6,793 bases of DNA from Candidatus Poseidoniaceae archaeon (GTDB lineage Archaea > Thermoplasmatota > Poseidoniia > Poseidoniales > Poseidoniaceae): the NCBI GenBank assembly GCA_022451765.1, contig JAKUNY010000079.1, positions 1-6,793 on the forward strand. Reading direction: 5' to 3'. Shown one piece after another: positions 1 to 6,195 of this stretch. The notes beneath the pieces are model-generated. The model ran no database searches. It was not told the origin of the DNA and saw only the letters and a program-made list of their open reading frames with translations. Position 1 is the first letter of the stretch. Each line of letters starts with the position of its first letter. The position numbers and the translations under genes were made by a program.

Positions 1-2340
1 TGTTCGTACACCCGCTACTTCATTGCCATTAAGGCGAAGGTTGACGTTCATTTCACCTCCATCTGCAACGGCCCACGTCCATGCTATCGAAAGATGAGAA
101 GCATCGGTTTGTTCAACCGATGCGTTGGATAGAACTGGACGGTCGGGTAGAGGCTCGATTGAAATATTGAGAATCTTTGAGAAAACTACAGAGCCATCGG
201 TCACGTTCAACCACCATCCTGCATCGGTACCCCACTCATCAAGAAGAGCTGAGACAAGCAATTCTTGACCGGATAATGCAGCCATTGCCTTTGAACTCCC
301 GGCGGATTCAATCGACCAGAACAGGGTGTCTCCATCCACGTCGTATGCAAATGCAGTAAGGTCCACGAGTAGTGTTTCTTCTTCGTTCATTTCAAGCGAC
401 CAAGCCGTTTCATCAACAACGAACTCATCATCAACAGCTTCGATGCGTAAAGGTACATCAGCAATCAATGGAGTATTGTATCCATCCGAAATGGAGAGTT
501 GCAATACTTCAGCACCAGACGCATTTGGCAGTGGTGTGAATTCGATCAGAGGAAGATCGTTTGACACATTCCATGCAATCAAACCTCCAACTCCTTCACT
601 CTCACCGTTGATAAGCACGGTCAACGGTTGTTGTTCTGGGTCTTCGAAATAATCGAGATACGAGAGGACAATGCTTTCTCCGTCTTCAGTAAGTGTTTGT
701 TGATCAATTGTTGATAGTTGAATTATCTGGTCATTGATGGGAAGCACACGTCCAGGAAGCGTTACATTTGCCTGATCAAGTATCTCACCGTCGGCTTCCA
801 AATCGAGTTCGATAAGGGTGGTACCCTCCCACTCTTCATCCACCGAATGGTACAAGGTCACAGATGATTGATCCGGATTAATTACGACGTTGAAATGAGA
901 CACGTTTTCAAGAATCGTCGCATTAAGGATTCGGACGGATTGACCATCAGGATCGGATGCGATTTCAGAAGCGTTCAATACAACCGACCCCCGTTGTGGT
1001 ACAACAAATTCCGGCAATGGTTCGACAAATTCTATTGGGTCATTGGTTCGATTAAAATCAAAGCTCGCAAATCCGGTTCCACCCTCGACAGAGACGACAA
1101 GTCGCAATTCATGAGGACCCGGGGCAATTCCTTCCATGGGTACGGTACAAGACACATTTTGATTCACAATCGTAGCTTGGAATAGTGTTACGTTGTCCAA
1201 AAGACAGTGTCCTTCAACGGTCCATTCTGAAGGAAGATCAGCGTAAACATCTCCGTTTCGCATCGACCAAAGGGCGTCAAATTCAGCATTGTCTTGGGGT
1301 GAAAAAATTGTTCCGTTGAGACTGGTCACGTTCGTGATGCGAATCAGTTTCGCATCGTCCAATAACTCATCCACATAGCCGTTCGAATCCGATGAGGAGT
1401 AAAGATTGTTTTCGCGATTGAACGCCTCTCGGAATTTTGAATGATCACCTCGCAATGTCAAGTCGAAGTACGGCAAAATGTGATCCATTGCATGATCGAT
1501 TTGTTCTTCTTGGGTTAGCGATGCATCACCGTCGTTGAAGTTTTCTAGGAATGAGGATGTGTCCTGGTATTGGTAATGATTGGCTCCAAGAGAGTGCAAA
1601 ATCTGCCACGCTAAGCCATCAACGTTTTCCAAAACTGGAATGACATTTTCTGTCGCTGGAGCGACTTCGTCGGCGCTTCCAGTGATGTACAAAGCAACGT
1701 TTGGCATTGCTACGCTTGAGATAATTGGGTCCTGAACCGATTCTACCTGCATAGCCAATCCAACCAATGCTCGAGGTGGTTCGAGTGTACCATCCGTCAC
1801 CAAATTATCCCAGTTGATGTAAACATTGCTTGCCCAAGTTGCACCATATCCGTGACCTATTAACCCCCAATGATTCTCGTCAACGGAACCAAACATTCCA
1901 AGAACAACATCGTTGGTTTGGTTTGCAGCATTCATCCAAGACTGGACGTCGAGTATGGATTCAATCAGGCTTTGCCATGTTGGGTTCGTCTCTGAGTTGA
2001 GTTCTGTATGGATGTAAACCATCGTTCCTCGCTGAGCGATTCGGGTTGAAATGAGCATGTAGTTATCAGGTGATTCGTTCTCGTCAATGAGCAACAAAAC
2101 CCATGGGAATGGGCCGTTACCAGCCATTTCCTGCTCTTCTCCACTCTGGAGCGCAGGGTAGACCAATCGATGGTCTGCTTCGAATGACCCTTCTTGTTGA
2201 TCAAAATCAACGTAACCTACTGGATAGTCCACTCCTGAATGTGTTGGTTGGAAATTCATATCCTCTTCCGGAACGGCTGCAGAAGTCGACAGTATTGAGA
2301 AAAACATCAAGCAAACCAGAAGGAGTGCTCGCTCTCTCAT
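1..2340 (-). CDS. Large secreted protein: catalytically altered chlorophyllase/PAF-AH-like hydrolase domain plus tandem Ig/cadherin-like repeats (C-terminus beyond window)
   Basis: An open frame of 780 codons runs from the ATG at 2340 to base 1 with no stop, so the C-terminus is missing. Residues 1-22 are a typical signal peptide (MRER, then a hydrophobic core, then S-A-A before VPEE), so the protein is exported. Residues about 40-330 resemble the chlorophyllase/PAF-acetylhydrolase type of alpha/beta hydrolase: an R-x-x-YPA strand, GPFPW at 76-80, the nucleophile-elbow region IGHGYGA at 161-167, an acid-loop match GSADEVAP (D224) and GANHYQYQD with H255. The usual GHSxG serine is Gly164 and the oxyanion HG motif after the FP strand is absent, so ordinary serine hydrolysis is unlikely. 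Residues about 340-435 form an Ig-like segment with C379 and C398. Three repeats then carry Asp-rich turns at 463, 567 and 667, and an Fn3-like segment begins near 735. Fourteen of sixteen N-x-S/T sequons lie after residue 330. An in-frame ATG at 2364 would add eight residues (MFKHEQPS). It follows aroE closely and is probably cotranscribed. The real function is unknown; binding or adhesion is an inference. Confidence 0.85.
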   Translation of the reverse strand, partial: MRERALLLVCLMFFSILSTSAAVPEEDMNFQPTHSGVDYPVGYVDFDQQEGSFEADHRLVYPALQSGEEQEMAGNGPFPWVLLLIDENESPDNYMLISTRIAQRGTMVYIHTELNSETNPTWQSLIESILDVQSWMNAANQTNDVVLGMFGSVDENHWGLIGHGYGATWASNVYINWDNLVTDGTLEPPRALVGLAMQVESVQDPIISSVAMPNVALYITGSADEVAPATENVIPVLENVDGLAWQILHSLGANHYQYQDTSSFLENFNDGDASLTQEEQIDHAMDHILPYFDLTLRGDHSKFREAFNRENNLYSSSDSNGYVDELLDDAKLIRITNVTSLNGTIFSPQDNAEFDALWSMRNGDVYADLPSEWTVEGHCLLDNVTLFQATIVNQNVSCTVPMEGIAPGPHELRLVVSVEGGTGFASFDFNRTNDPIEFVEPLPEFVVPQRGSVVLNASEIASDPDGQSVRILNATILENVSHFNVVINPDQSSVTLYHSVDEEWEGTTLIELDLEADGEILDQANVTLPGRVLPINDQIIQLSTIDQQTLTEDGESIVLSYLDYFEDPEQQPLTVLINGESEGVGGLIAWNVSNDLPLIEFTPLPNASGAEVLQLSISDGYNTPLIADVPLRIEAVDDEFVVDETAWSLEMNEEETLLVDLTAFAYDVDGDTLFWSIESAGSSKAMAALSGQELLVSALLDEWGTDAGWWLNVTDGSVVFSKILNISIEPLPDRPVLSNASVEQTDASHLSIAWTWAVADGGEMNVNLRLNGNEVAGVRT
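106..1023 (-). repeat. Three tandem ~100-residue Ig/cadherin-like repeats in the secreted protein
   Basis: Within the secreted protein, residues about 440-745 hold three similar units. Each has an Asp-rich turn followed by a hydrophobic strand: DPDGQSVRI at 463, DPEQQPLTV at 567 and DVDGDTLFW at 667. The spacing is 104 and 100 residues. The second and third units also carry an acidic lead-in (TEDGES at 551, NEEET before 660) and a closing strand with S/T-DG (SISDGYN, NVTDGS). This pattern matches cadherin-like/Ig-like tandem domains of large exported proteins, where the Asp turns often bind calcium. The units are diverged at the protein level and the DNA is not a direct repeat. Domain borders are approximate. 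Confidence 0.55.
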
Positions 2341-2386
2341 GGATGGCTGTTCATGCTTGAACATTTGATTGTTGCAGGCGATTGCA

Positions 2387-3373
2387 TCAAGTTTCCTCGA
2401 GTTTGTATTCCATTGAGATTAACCAGGTCATCAATTGTTCGAGACTAGGGAGGCTCTGAGAAAGGTTGGGTGCCCACAAACTACGCCAGCTTTCGAGATG
2501 TTGCGCAGCCAGCATCCACCTCCCATCAATCTGTTTGCAATCCGGCAACAGACGTTCGAACCTTTCCTCAAGGGAACCCTTCATCGGAGAATACGCCGGA
2601 TTGAGAATGTAGTTCGAATTGGAATCAACTTTGTAGGATCCTTCTGCATCGAAAACTAAATCCAAGGTGGCATCGTTTCCAACTTTTGTGTTGACCAACG
2701 TTGCCGGCAATTGCCGTTTCCCTCCGAGCGATACGACCTTTCCACCGCTCTTAATCCAAGCCGACGCGACGGAACGTGCTGCCCCTCCGCCTCCGTTGAT
2801 ACCAAGCAGTGCACCTTTGGAAACATCAATACCGAAGTGATAGGCCGTGTGAACGATTGCATGGCCATCGGTCGTTGCGCAATACCATCCTTGTCCAGTG
2901 TATCGAAGTGTATTGACTGAAACGATGTCAATCGCTTCGTCAATGGGCGAGAAAACCATGCTTTGTATTTGGTGCTTAAGCGGTGCTGTAAGGTTGAGCC
3001 ATACCTCACTGGAGGACGACCGTTCGGGAAGGACAATGCTTGTAAATGCGCGCGCTGGCTTTTCCATTTTCGCAAGCAGACCAGCATGAGCCTCAAGATG
3101 AATTATGCTTGTTGCACGATGCTTGAGTTGTGATTGAAAGGTTCTCAGATTCTTCTTAACCGGAGCCCATGTTGGCTGATGTTTGTTGTGTTCAATGTAT
3201 GCCCATCCAAGCAGTTCATCGATGTGATGTGTCTCAAGGTTGGTGACGGATGTGACGTTGAGCTGTGTAAGGTGACCTGTATGTCGCATGTGTGCAAGTA
3301 CCAAATTGAACAGGATTGGGGACAGTGTGTGACTGATTGGCGAGCCGCCTACTGCGTATCTCAAACCGTCCAT
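2387..3373 (-). CDS. aroE: Shikimate dehydrogenase (NADP), divergent, with N-domain insertion
   Basis: AroE reduces 3-dehydroshikimate to shikimate with NADPH in the cytoplasmic pathway to aromatic amino acids. The family landmarks appear in order: the shikimate-binding SPISHTLSP at 11-19, NLTAPLK at 127-133 with the catalytic lysine K133, SVNT at 152-155 (N154), TTDG at 167-170 with the catalytic Asp D169, the dinucleotide loop GINGGGGAAR at 191-200, and the C-terminal AAQHLESW with the substrate glutamine Q291. At 328 residues it is longer than the usual 270-290. The excess lies between SPISH and NLTAPLK, which are about 115 residues apart instead of about 45-50. The usual NATP-x-GM segment after the Rossmann half is replaced by LVFDAEGSY, and the NADP-ribose NRT motif is replaced by LGGKR. 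The ATG at 3373 is the only suitable start, because an in-frame TGA lies just upstream. The secreted-protein gene follows 22-46 bases after the stop. The family call is firm; full activity is likely but less certain. Confidence 0.9.
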   Translation of the reverse strand: MDGLRYAVGGSPISHTLSPILFNLVLAHMRHTGHLTQLNVTSVTNLETHHIDELLGWAYIEHNKHQPTWAPVKKNLRTFQSQLKHRATSIIHLEAHAGLLAKMEKPARAFTSIVLPERSSSSEVWLNLTAPLKHQIQSMVFSPIDEAIDIVSVNTLRYTGQGWYCATTDGHAIVHTAYHFGIDVSKGALLGINGGGGAARSVASAWIKSGGKVVSLGGKRQLPATLVNTKVGNDATLDLVFDAEGSYKVDSNSNYILNPAYSPMKGSLEERFERLLPDCKQIDGRWMLAAQHLESWRSLWAPNLSQSLPSLEQLMTWLISMEYKLEET

Positions 3374-3480
3374 GCTTCCACTTTGGAGTCATTGTTCATG
3401 AACGTCTGCTTTATTCACCTTGCATCAAATATTGAAAATGCAGGCCATGTATTCAAAAAGAATGGCGTCATGGATTAATC
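3374..3480. promoter_or_regulatory. Divergent intergenic region with probable archaeal promoters for both sides
   Basis: These 107 bases separate the leftward aroE operon from the rightward small-protein/NfeD/flotillin cluster, so both must have promoters here or overlapping the gene starts. On the minus strand an AATAAA box (plus-strand 3410-3415) lies about 40 bases ahead of the aroE ATG, fitting an archaeal TATA box with a leader of about 13 bases. For the rightward side, candidates are AATATT at 3428-3433 or the A-run TTCAAAAAG at 3452-3460. The latter is about 25 bases before the ATG at 3481 and would give a leaderless transcript. None is a strong consensus match, so the exact boxes are uncertain although the regulatory role of the gap is likely. 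Confidence 0.4.
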
Positions 3481-3783
3481 ATGGCAGCAGCCGAACGTGG
3501 GTCTTTTCTCTGGATGATGTTTGCGATAACGCAGGTATTTCTTTCAATCAAACTCGTAGGTGAGGTCGAGGGTTGGATTACGACGTTGTTCGGCGGTGGT
3601 GCAGCTGCTGCATTCATGCTGGCCTTGATCGTCTTTCGACAGGAACAGCGCGATCTCTTACTCAACCCACTCAAGATGAGCCGGGAAGTTCACGAGGATG
3701 CAATTAAGGGCCAAGGCAAAGGCGTCGGATTCGGTGTTGGTCTGTGGGTTGTCTCGTTGATTTTCTTGCTCGCCGCCGTTTAA
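3481..3783 (+). CDS. Small membrane protein of unknown function (100 aa), first gene of the NfeD-flotillin cluster
   Basis: I do not recognise a family. The 100-residue product has three hydrophobic stretches at about 8-27, 33-52 (a Gly/Ala-rich turn GGGAAAAF followed by MLALIVF) and 81-100, where the protein ends in a membrane segment (GLWVVSLIFLLAAV). The charged segment FRQEQRDLL to HEDAIKGQGK at 52-80 lies between the second and third helices and is probably a cytoplasmic loop or short amphipathic linker. The start at 3481 is the first in-frame ATG after the divergent gap; no Shine-Dalgarno is seen. The next gene begins 16 bases after its stop and all four genes to 6107 run the same way, so it is probably cotranscribed with the NfeD-flotillin pair. 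A role in the same membrane complex is an inference from position only. The longest overlapping minus-strand frames are low-complexity and are disregarded. Confidence 0.65.
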   Translation: MAAAERGSFLWMMFAITQVFLSIKLVGEVEGWITTLFGGGAAAAFMLALIVFRQEQRDLLLNPLKMSREVHEDAIKGQGKGVGFGVGLWVVSLIFLLAAV

Positions 3784-3799
3784 TCCTTGGGCGAAGAAC

Positions 3800-4042
3800 A
3801 TGATACCCATTGACCCGGGGACCGTTGCGACGATTCGTGCTATTGACGAAGGATCGGAAGAATTGTTTGGAGGATTCTGGCCATTCATCCGCCGAACGTT
3901 GATGCTATTTCTACCTCTTTGGGTATTCTTGTTGCTATGGGCTGCAGGTATGGCCAAAATCATCGTTATCGATTATTGTCGGCATAGAACGGTACAAACT
4001 ACGAGAGATTGCAGGAAAAGACAATTAATGACTGGCGGTTGA
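3800..4042 (+). CDS. Small single-pass membrane protein of unknown function (80 aa), overlapping the NfeD start
   Basis: No family is recognised. The 80-residue product has an acidic, soluble N-terminus (about 1-28, including DEGSEELFGG), an arginine pair at 31-32, one strong hydrophobic helix at about 33-57 (LMLFLPLWVFLLLWAAG) and a basic tail of about 23 residues (CRHR, RKR) with two cysteines. The arginines before the helix and the basic tail after it leave the topology ambiguous. Support for a real gene is its fit: it starts 16 bases after the previous stop, and its TGA at 4040-4042 overlaps the ATG of the NfeD-like gene by one base (TGATG), an arrangement typical of translational coupling. 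The weak point is the C-terminal tail, which reads less like conserved protein; a frameshift or a shorter real product cannot be excluded from one sequence. Confidence 0.5.
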   Translation: MIPIDPGTVATIRAIDEGSEELFGGFWPFIRRTLMLFLPLWVFLLLWAAGMAKIIVIDYCRHRTVQTTRDCRKRQLMTGG

Positions 4043-4659
4043 TGATATACATGACCTTGTTCGAGACGATTACTGAGTTCGTAGGAATTGAAGCACCATC
4101 TTTGATGGAAATCATCTTTGTAAGCTGCGCAGTACTTGGAGGAATCTTGTTTTTCATCATGATGCTCCTCATGATGGTTGGAGACGTTCTCGGAGGCGTA
4201 ACCGATGCAATCGGCCTGGACATTGATGCAGGTGGTGGAGCGTTTGAGATTTTGAGTGTTCAAGGATTGTCTGTGGCAGTCATGATGTTTGGCCTGACTG
4301 GAATGTTTGGTCTCTCTGCGACAGGAAGTGATGTTGTCGCCGTACTCGCAGGAGGTGTCGGTGCAGCAGCAGGCATGTACGGAATGGGCAAAATGATGTA
4401 CGGAATCAATCAACTGCAGGCAGATGGTACAGTCAATTACAACGATGCGATCGGCCAGAGAGGGCAAGTTTACTCACGCATTAAGCCCAACGCAACTGGG
4501 GAAATTCAGGTTCCTGTCGATGGGACACTCAAGACCTTGCTCGCTAGAGCACAGGACAAGGCGATGTTGATACCATCTGGTGAATTCATCCGTGTTGTCG
4601 ACGTCATTGGTTCGACAATGATCGTCAAGCCACTTGATGATGGGCCCTCTGAAGAGTGA
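4042..4659 (+). CDS. nfeD: NfeD-like membrane protein with C-terminal OB-fold, flotillin partner
   Basis: The 205-residue product has hydrophobic helices at about 22-47 (a Met-rich stretch FFIMMLLMMVG), 73-92 and 96-118, and then a soluble domain at about 136-198. That domain fits the NfeD OB-fold: IGQRGQVYSRI, a GEIQVPVDG hairpin, LIPSGEFIRVVDV, and a final strand STMIVKPL. This layout of a helical bundle then an OB-fold matches the short, protease-lacking NfeD proteins such as B. subtilis YuaF. These sit next to a flotillin gene, and here a flotillin follows 59 bases later. The known role is support of flotillin-organised membrane microdomains, with the OB domain thought to mediate protein contacts. 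It lacks the ClpP-like serine protease half of long NfeD proteins. I chose the ATG at 4042 because it overlaps the preceding stop (TGATG). An ATG at 4051 would remove only three residues, and an ATG at 4009 would overlap the upstream gene by 34 bases. Confidence 0.82.
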   Translation: MIYMTLFETITEFVGIEAPSLMEIIFVSCAVLGGILFFIMMLLMMVGDVLGGVTDAIGLDIDAGGGAFEILSVQGLSVAVMMFGLTGMFGLSATGSDVVAVLAGGVGAAAGMYGMGKMMYGINQLQADGTVNYNDAIGQRGQVYSRIKPNATGEIQVPVDGTLKTLLARAQDKAMLIPSGEFIRVVDVIGSTMIVKPLDDGPSEE

Positions 4660-4683
4660 CGCAGGCCTAAATAGACTGTAGGC

Positions 4684-4718
4684 AAAGTGATTAAAAACAG
4701 AGAACTCTACTTTAGTAC
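4684..4718 (+). promoter_or_regulatory. Probable leaderless archaeal promoter for the flotillin gene
   Basis: The 59-base gap ahead of flotillin holds a purine-rich AAAGTGA (4684-4690) directly followed by TTAAAAA (4691-4697). The A/T box is centred about 25 bases before the ATG at 4719, which is the distance expected between an archaeal TATA box and a start site, with the preceding purines in the place of a BRE. No Shine-Dalgarno lies before the ATG (TTTAGTAC), which agrees with a leaderless mRNA. Flotillin may therefore be transcribed alone as well as with NfeD. Confidence 0.45.
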
Positions 4719-6107
4719 ATGGCGGATGCAGGTTTTTGGGCAGTTTTCATCGTTTTTGGCGTATTGGCTATCGCAGCCTTTGGAATAATCTTGGTCGCAA
4801 CACGTTACAAGCGTTGTGCGTCTGACGAAATCCTCGTCGTCTACGGACGAATTCGGGGCGGTAAAGCCTCGAGATGTATACACGGTGGAGCCGTTATGGT
4901 TTGGCCGTTAATTCAGGAGTACAAGAAAATCTCACTCATTCCGATGACGATTTCCATCCCTCTTGACAACGCACTTTCACTGCAAAACATCCGTATCAAC
5001 GTCCCATCGACGTTCACCGTTGGTGTAAGCACAAACCCTCTGATTATGAACAACGCTGCAGAGCGTCTCCTTCACCTCACAAAAAACGACATTGAAGCAA
5101 TGGCACAAGAAATCATTCTCGGTCAACTCCGTTTGACCGTTGCAAGTCTTACCATTGAGCAAATCAACCAAGATCGTGATGCTTTCCTTGAACTCATTCG
5201 TGACAACGTTGGTGCCGAACTTCACAAATTGGGTCTTTACCTCATCAACGTCAACATCATTGACATCACTGACGAGTCAAACTACATCAACAGCATCGGT
5301 AAGAAAGCCGCAGCGGGTGCTGTCAACAAGGCTCTTGTTGACGTAGCAAACGCTGAGCGTGACGGTGCAATTGGTAAGGCAAATGCAGACCGAGATCGTG
5401 AAGTCCAAGTTGCCCAAAACGTCGCTGAGTCACAAAAGGGACAGAAGGCAGCAGAAGTTGACCGTCGTGTTTTCGTTCAGCAACAAGAAGCAACGGGTGT
5501 GCAAGGTGAAAACCTATCCCGTGCAGAAATAGCATCCTACCAAGCAGACCTCGAAGAAAAGGAAGCGGCAGCGATGCAGCGAGCGGAAGTTGCCCGCCGT
5601 ACTGCTGAAATGGAAGTTCAAAAGGCGCAATACAACCTTGAGCAAGAGCGTCTTCGAGCAGAAGAAATTGTCCGTGAGGAGATTTCGAAGCCACAGATTG
5701 AGATCGCTGCAGAAGCGGAGGCTGAGCGCCAACGCCGTATCGCCCAGGGTGAGGCGGATGCTGTGCTCGCACGTTACAATGCTGAAGCAGAGGGAACCAA
5801 AGCGGTCCTTGAGGCAAAGGCGAACGGTTACAAGCAACTCGTTGACAGCGCTGGTGGCGACGTCAAAGCTGCTGCTACGCTCCTCATGGTCGAGAAGATT
5901 GAAGAAATCGTTGCTCGACAAACTGAGGCAATTGCAAACCTCCAAATCGACAAGATTACCGTTTGGGACTCTGGCAACGGTGGCGAAGGCGGAAGCACAG
6001 CGAACTTTGTCTCTTCTCTTATCCGTTCGCTGCCTCCAGTTCACGACGTAGCGAAGATGGCTGGTGTTGACCTACCAGACTACCTCGGATCCATGAAGGA
6101 AGAGTAA
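4719..6107 (+). CDS. Flotillin-like SPFH-domain protein
   Basis: Flotillins are membrane-anchored scaffold proteins that form large oligomers and mark ordered membrane domains. This one is full length (462 residues; family members are typically about 420-510). Residues 6-27 are a single hydrophobic anchor (WAVFIVFGVLAIAAFGIIL) with a basic YKR following. The SPFH domain spans about 35-190, with VVYGRIRGG at 40-48, HGGAVMVWPLIQEY at 55-68, ISIPLDNALSLQ at 78-89 and LYLINVNIIDITDE at 173-186. A long coiled coil follows at about 195-375, very rich in Ala, Glu, Gln and Arg, with the AEAEAERQRR and GEADAVLARYNAEAEG flotillin repeats near 330-360. The tail has the VEKIEEIVARQTEAI helix, a Gly-rich linker (GNGGEGG, 419-425) and a short end with SLPPVHDVAKMAGVDLP. 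The NfeD-like partner is immediately upstream. It resembles the YuaG/FloT group that is paired with YuaF-type NfeD proteins. Confidence 0.95.
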   Translation: MADAGFWAVFIVFGVLAIAAFGIILVATRYKRCASDEILVVYGRIRGGKASRCIHGGAVMVWPLIQEYKKISLIPMTISIPLDNALSLQNIRINVPSTFTVGVSTNPLIMNNAAERLLHLTKNDIEAMAQEIILGQLRLTVASLTIEQINQDRDAFLELIRDNVGAELHKLGLYLINVNIIDITDESNYINSIGKKAAAGAVNKALVDVANAERDGAIGKANADRDREVQVAQNVAESQKGQKAAEVDRRVFVQQQEATGVQGENLSRAEIASYQADLEEKEAAAMQRAEVARRTAEMEVQKAQYNLEQERLRAEEIVREEISKPQIEIAAEAEAERQRRIAQGEADAVLARYNAEAEGTKAVLEAKANGYKQLVDSAGGDVKAAATLLMVEKIEEIVARQTEAIANLQIDKITVWDSGNGGEGGSTANFVSSLIRSLPPVHDVAKMAGVDLPDYLGSMKEE

Positions 6108-6195
6108 ACCCGTTCAATTGGAACCCACCGCAAAACGGTGTGTTCGCCCTGAATACAGGGGTTGATTTGTAAGCCGTATTGCTGTGCAACGGTTT
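6108..6195 (+). other. Flotillin-fhs intergenic region with two tandem small hairpins
   Basis: The 88 bases between the flotillin stop and the fhs start contain two perfect five-base-pair inverted repeats: CACCG-CAAAA-CGGTG at 6126-6140 and CCCTG-AATA-CAGGG at 6147-6160, separated by six bases. The second is followed by the T-rich GTTGATTTGT, so the pair could end the flotillin transcript, although the T-run is poor and the stems are short. No clear TATA box is seen in the place expected for a leaderless fhs message (about 6167-6174). The region may hold a terminator, an fhs promoter, or both. Confidence 0.3.

Noticed and set aside
177..1185. Plus-strand frames of 60-108 codons over the left end
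   Set aside because: They lie opposite a single 780-codon frame with a signal peptide and clear domain structure, and are Ser/Thr/Arg-rich shadows of it.
2656..3096. 146-codon alternative minus-strand frame inside aroE
   Set aside because: It lies within the aroE frame, which carries all the family motifs, and reads as Arg/Ser/Pro-rich without any recognisable pattern.
3444..3466. Inverted repeat GCCAT/ATGGC in the divergent promoter region, possible operator
   Set aside because: Five-base arms with a 13-base spacer do not extend in either direction and are expected by chance.
3973..4467. 164-codon minus-strand frame rich in Cys and His opposite the NfeD gene
   Set aside because: It is the reverse complement of the membrane-helix-rich NfeD frame, shows no ordered metal-binding pattern, and has no neighbour in phase with it. 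It is a shadow.
4665..4683. Inverted repeat GCCTA/TAGGC after the NfeD stop
   Set aside because: Only five base pairs with a nine-base loop and no following T-run; too weak to call a terminator.
5323..6044. Long minus-strand frames (164 and 176 codons) opposite the flotillin coiled coil
   Set aside because: The Ala/Glu/Gln-rich coiled coil yields open Leu/Arg-rich antisense frames by composition. The flotillin frame is unambiguous.
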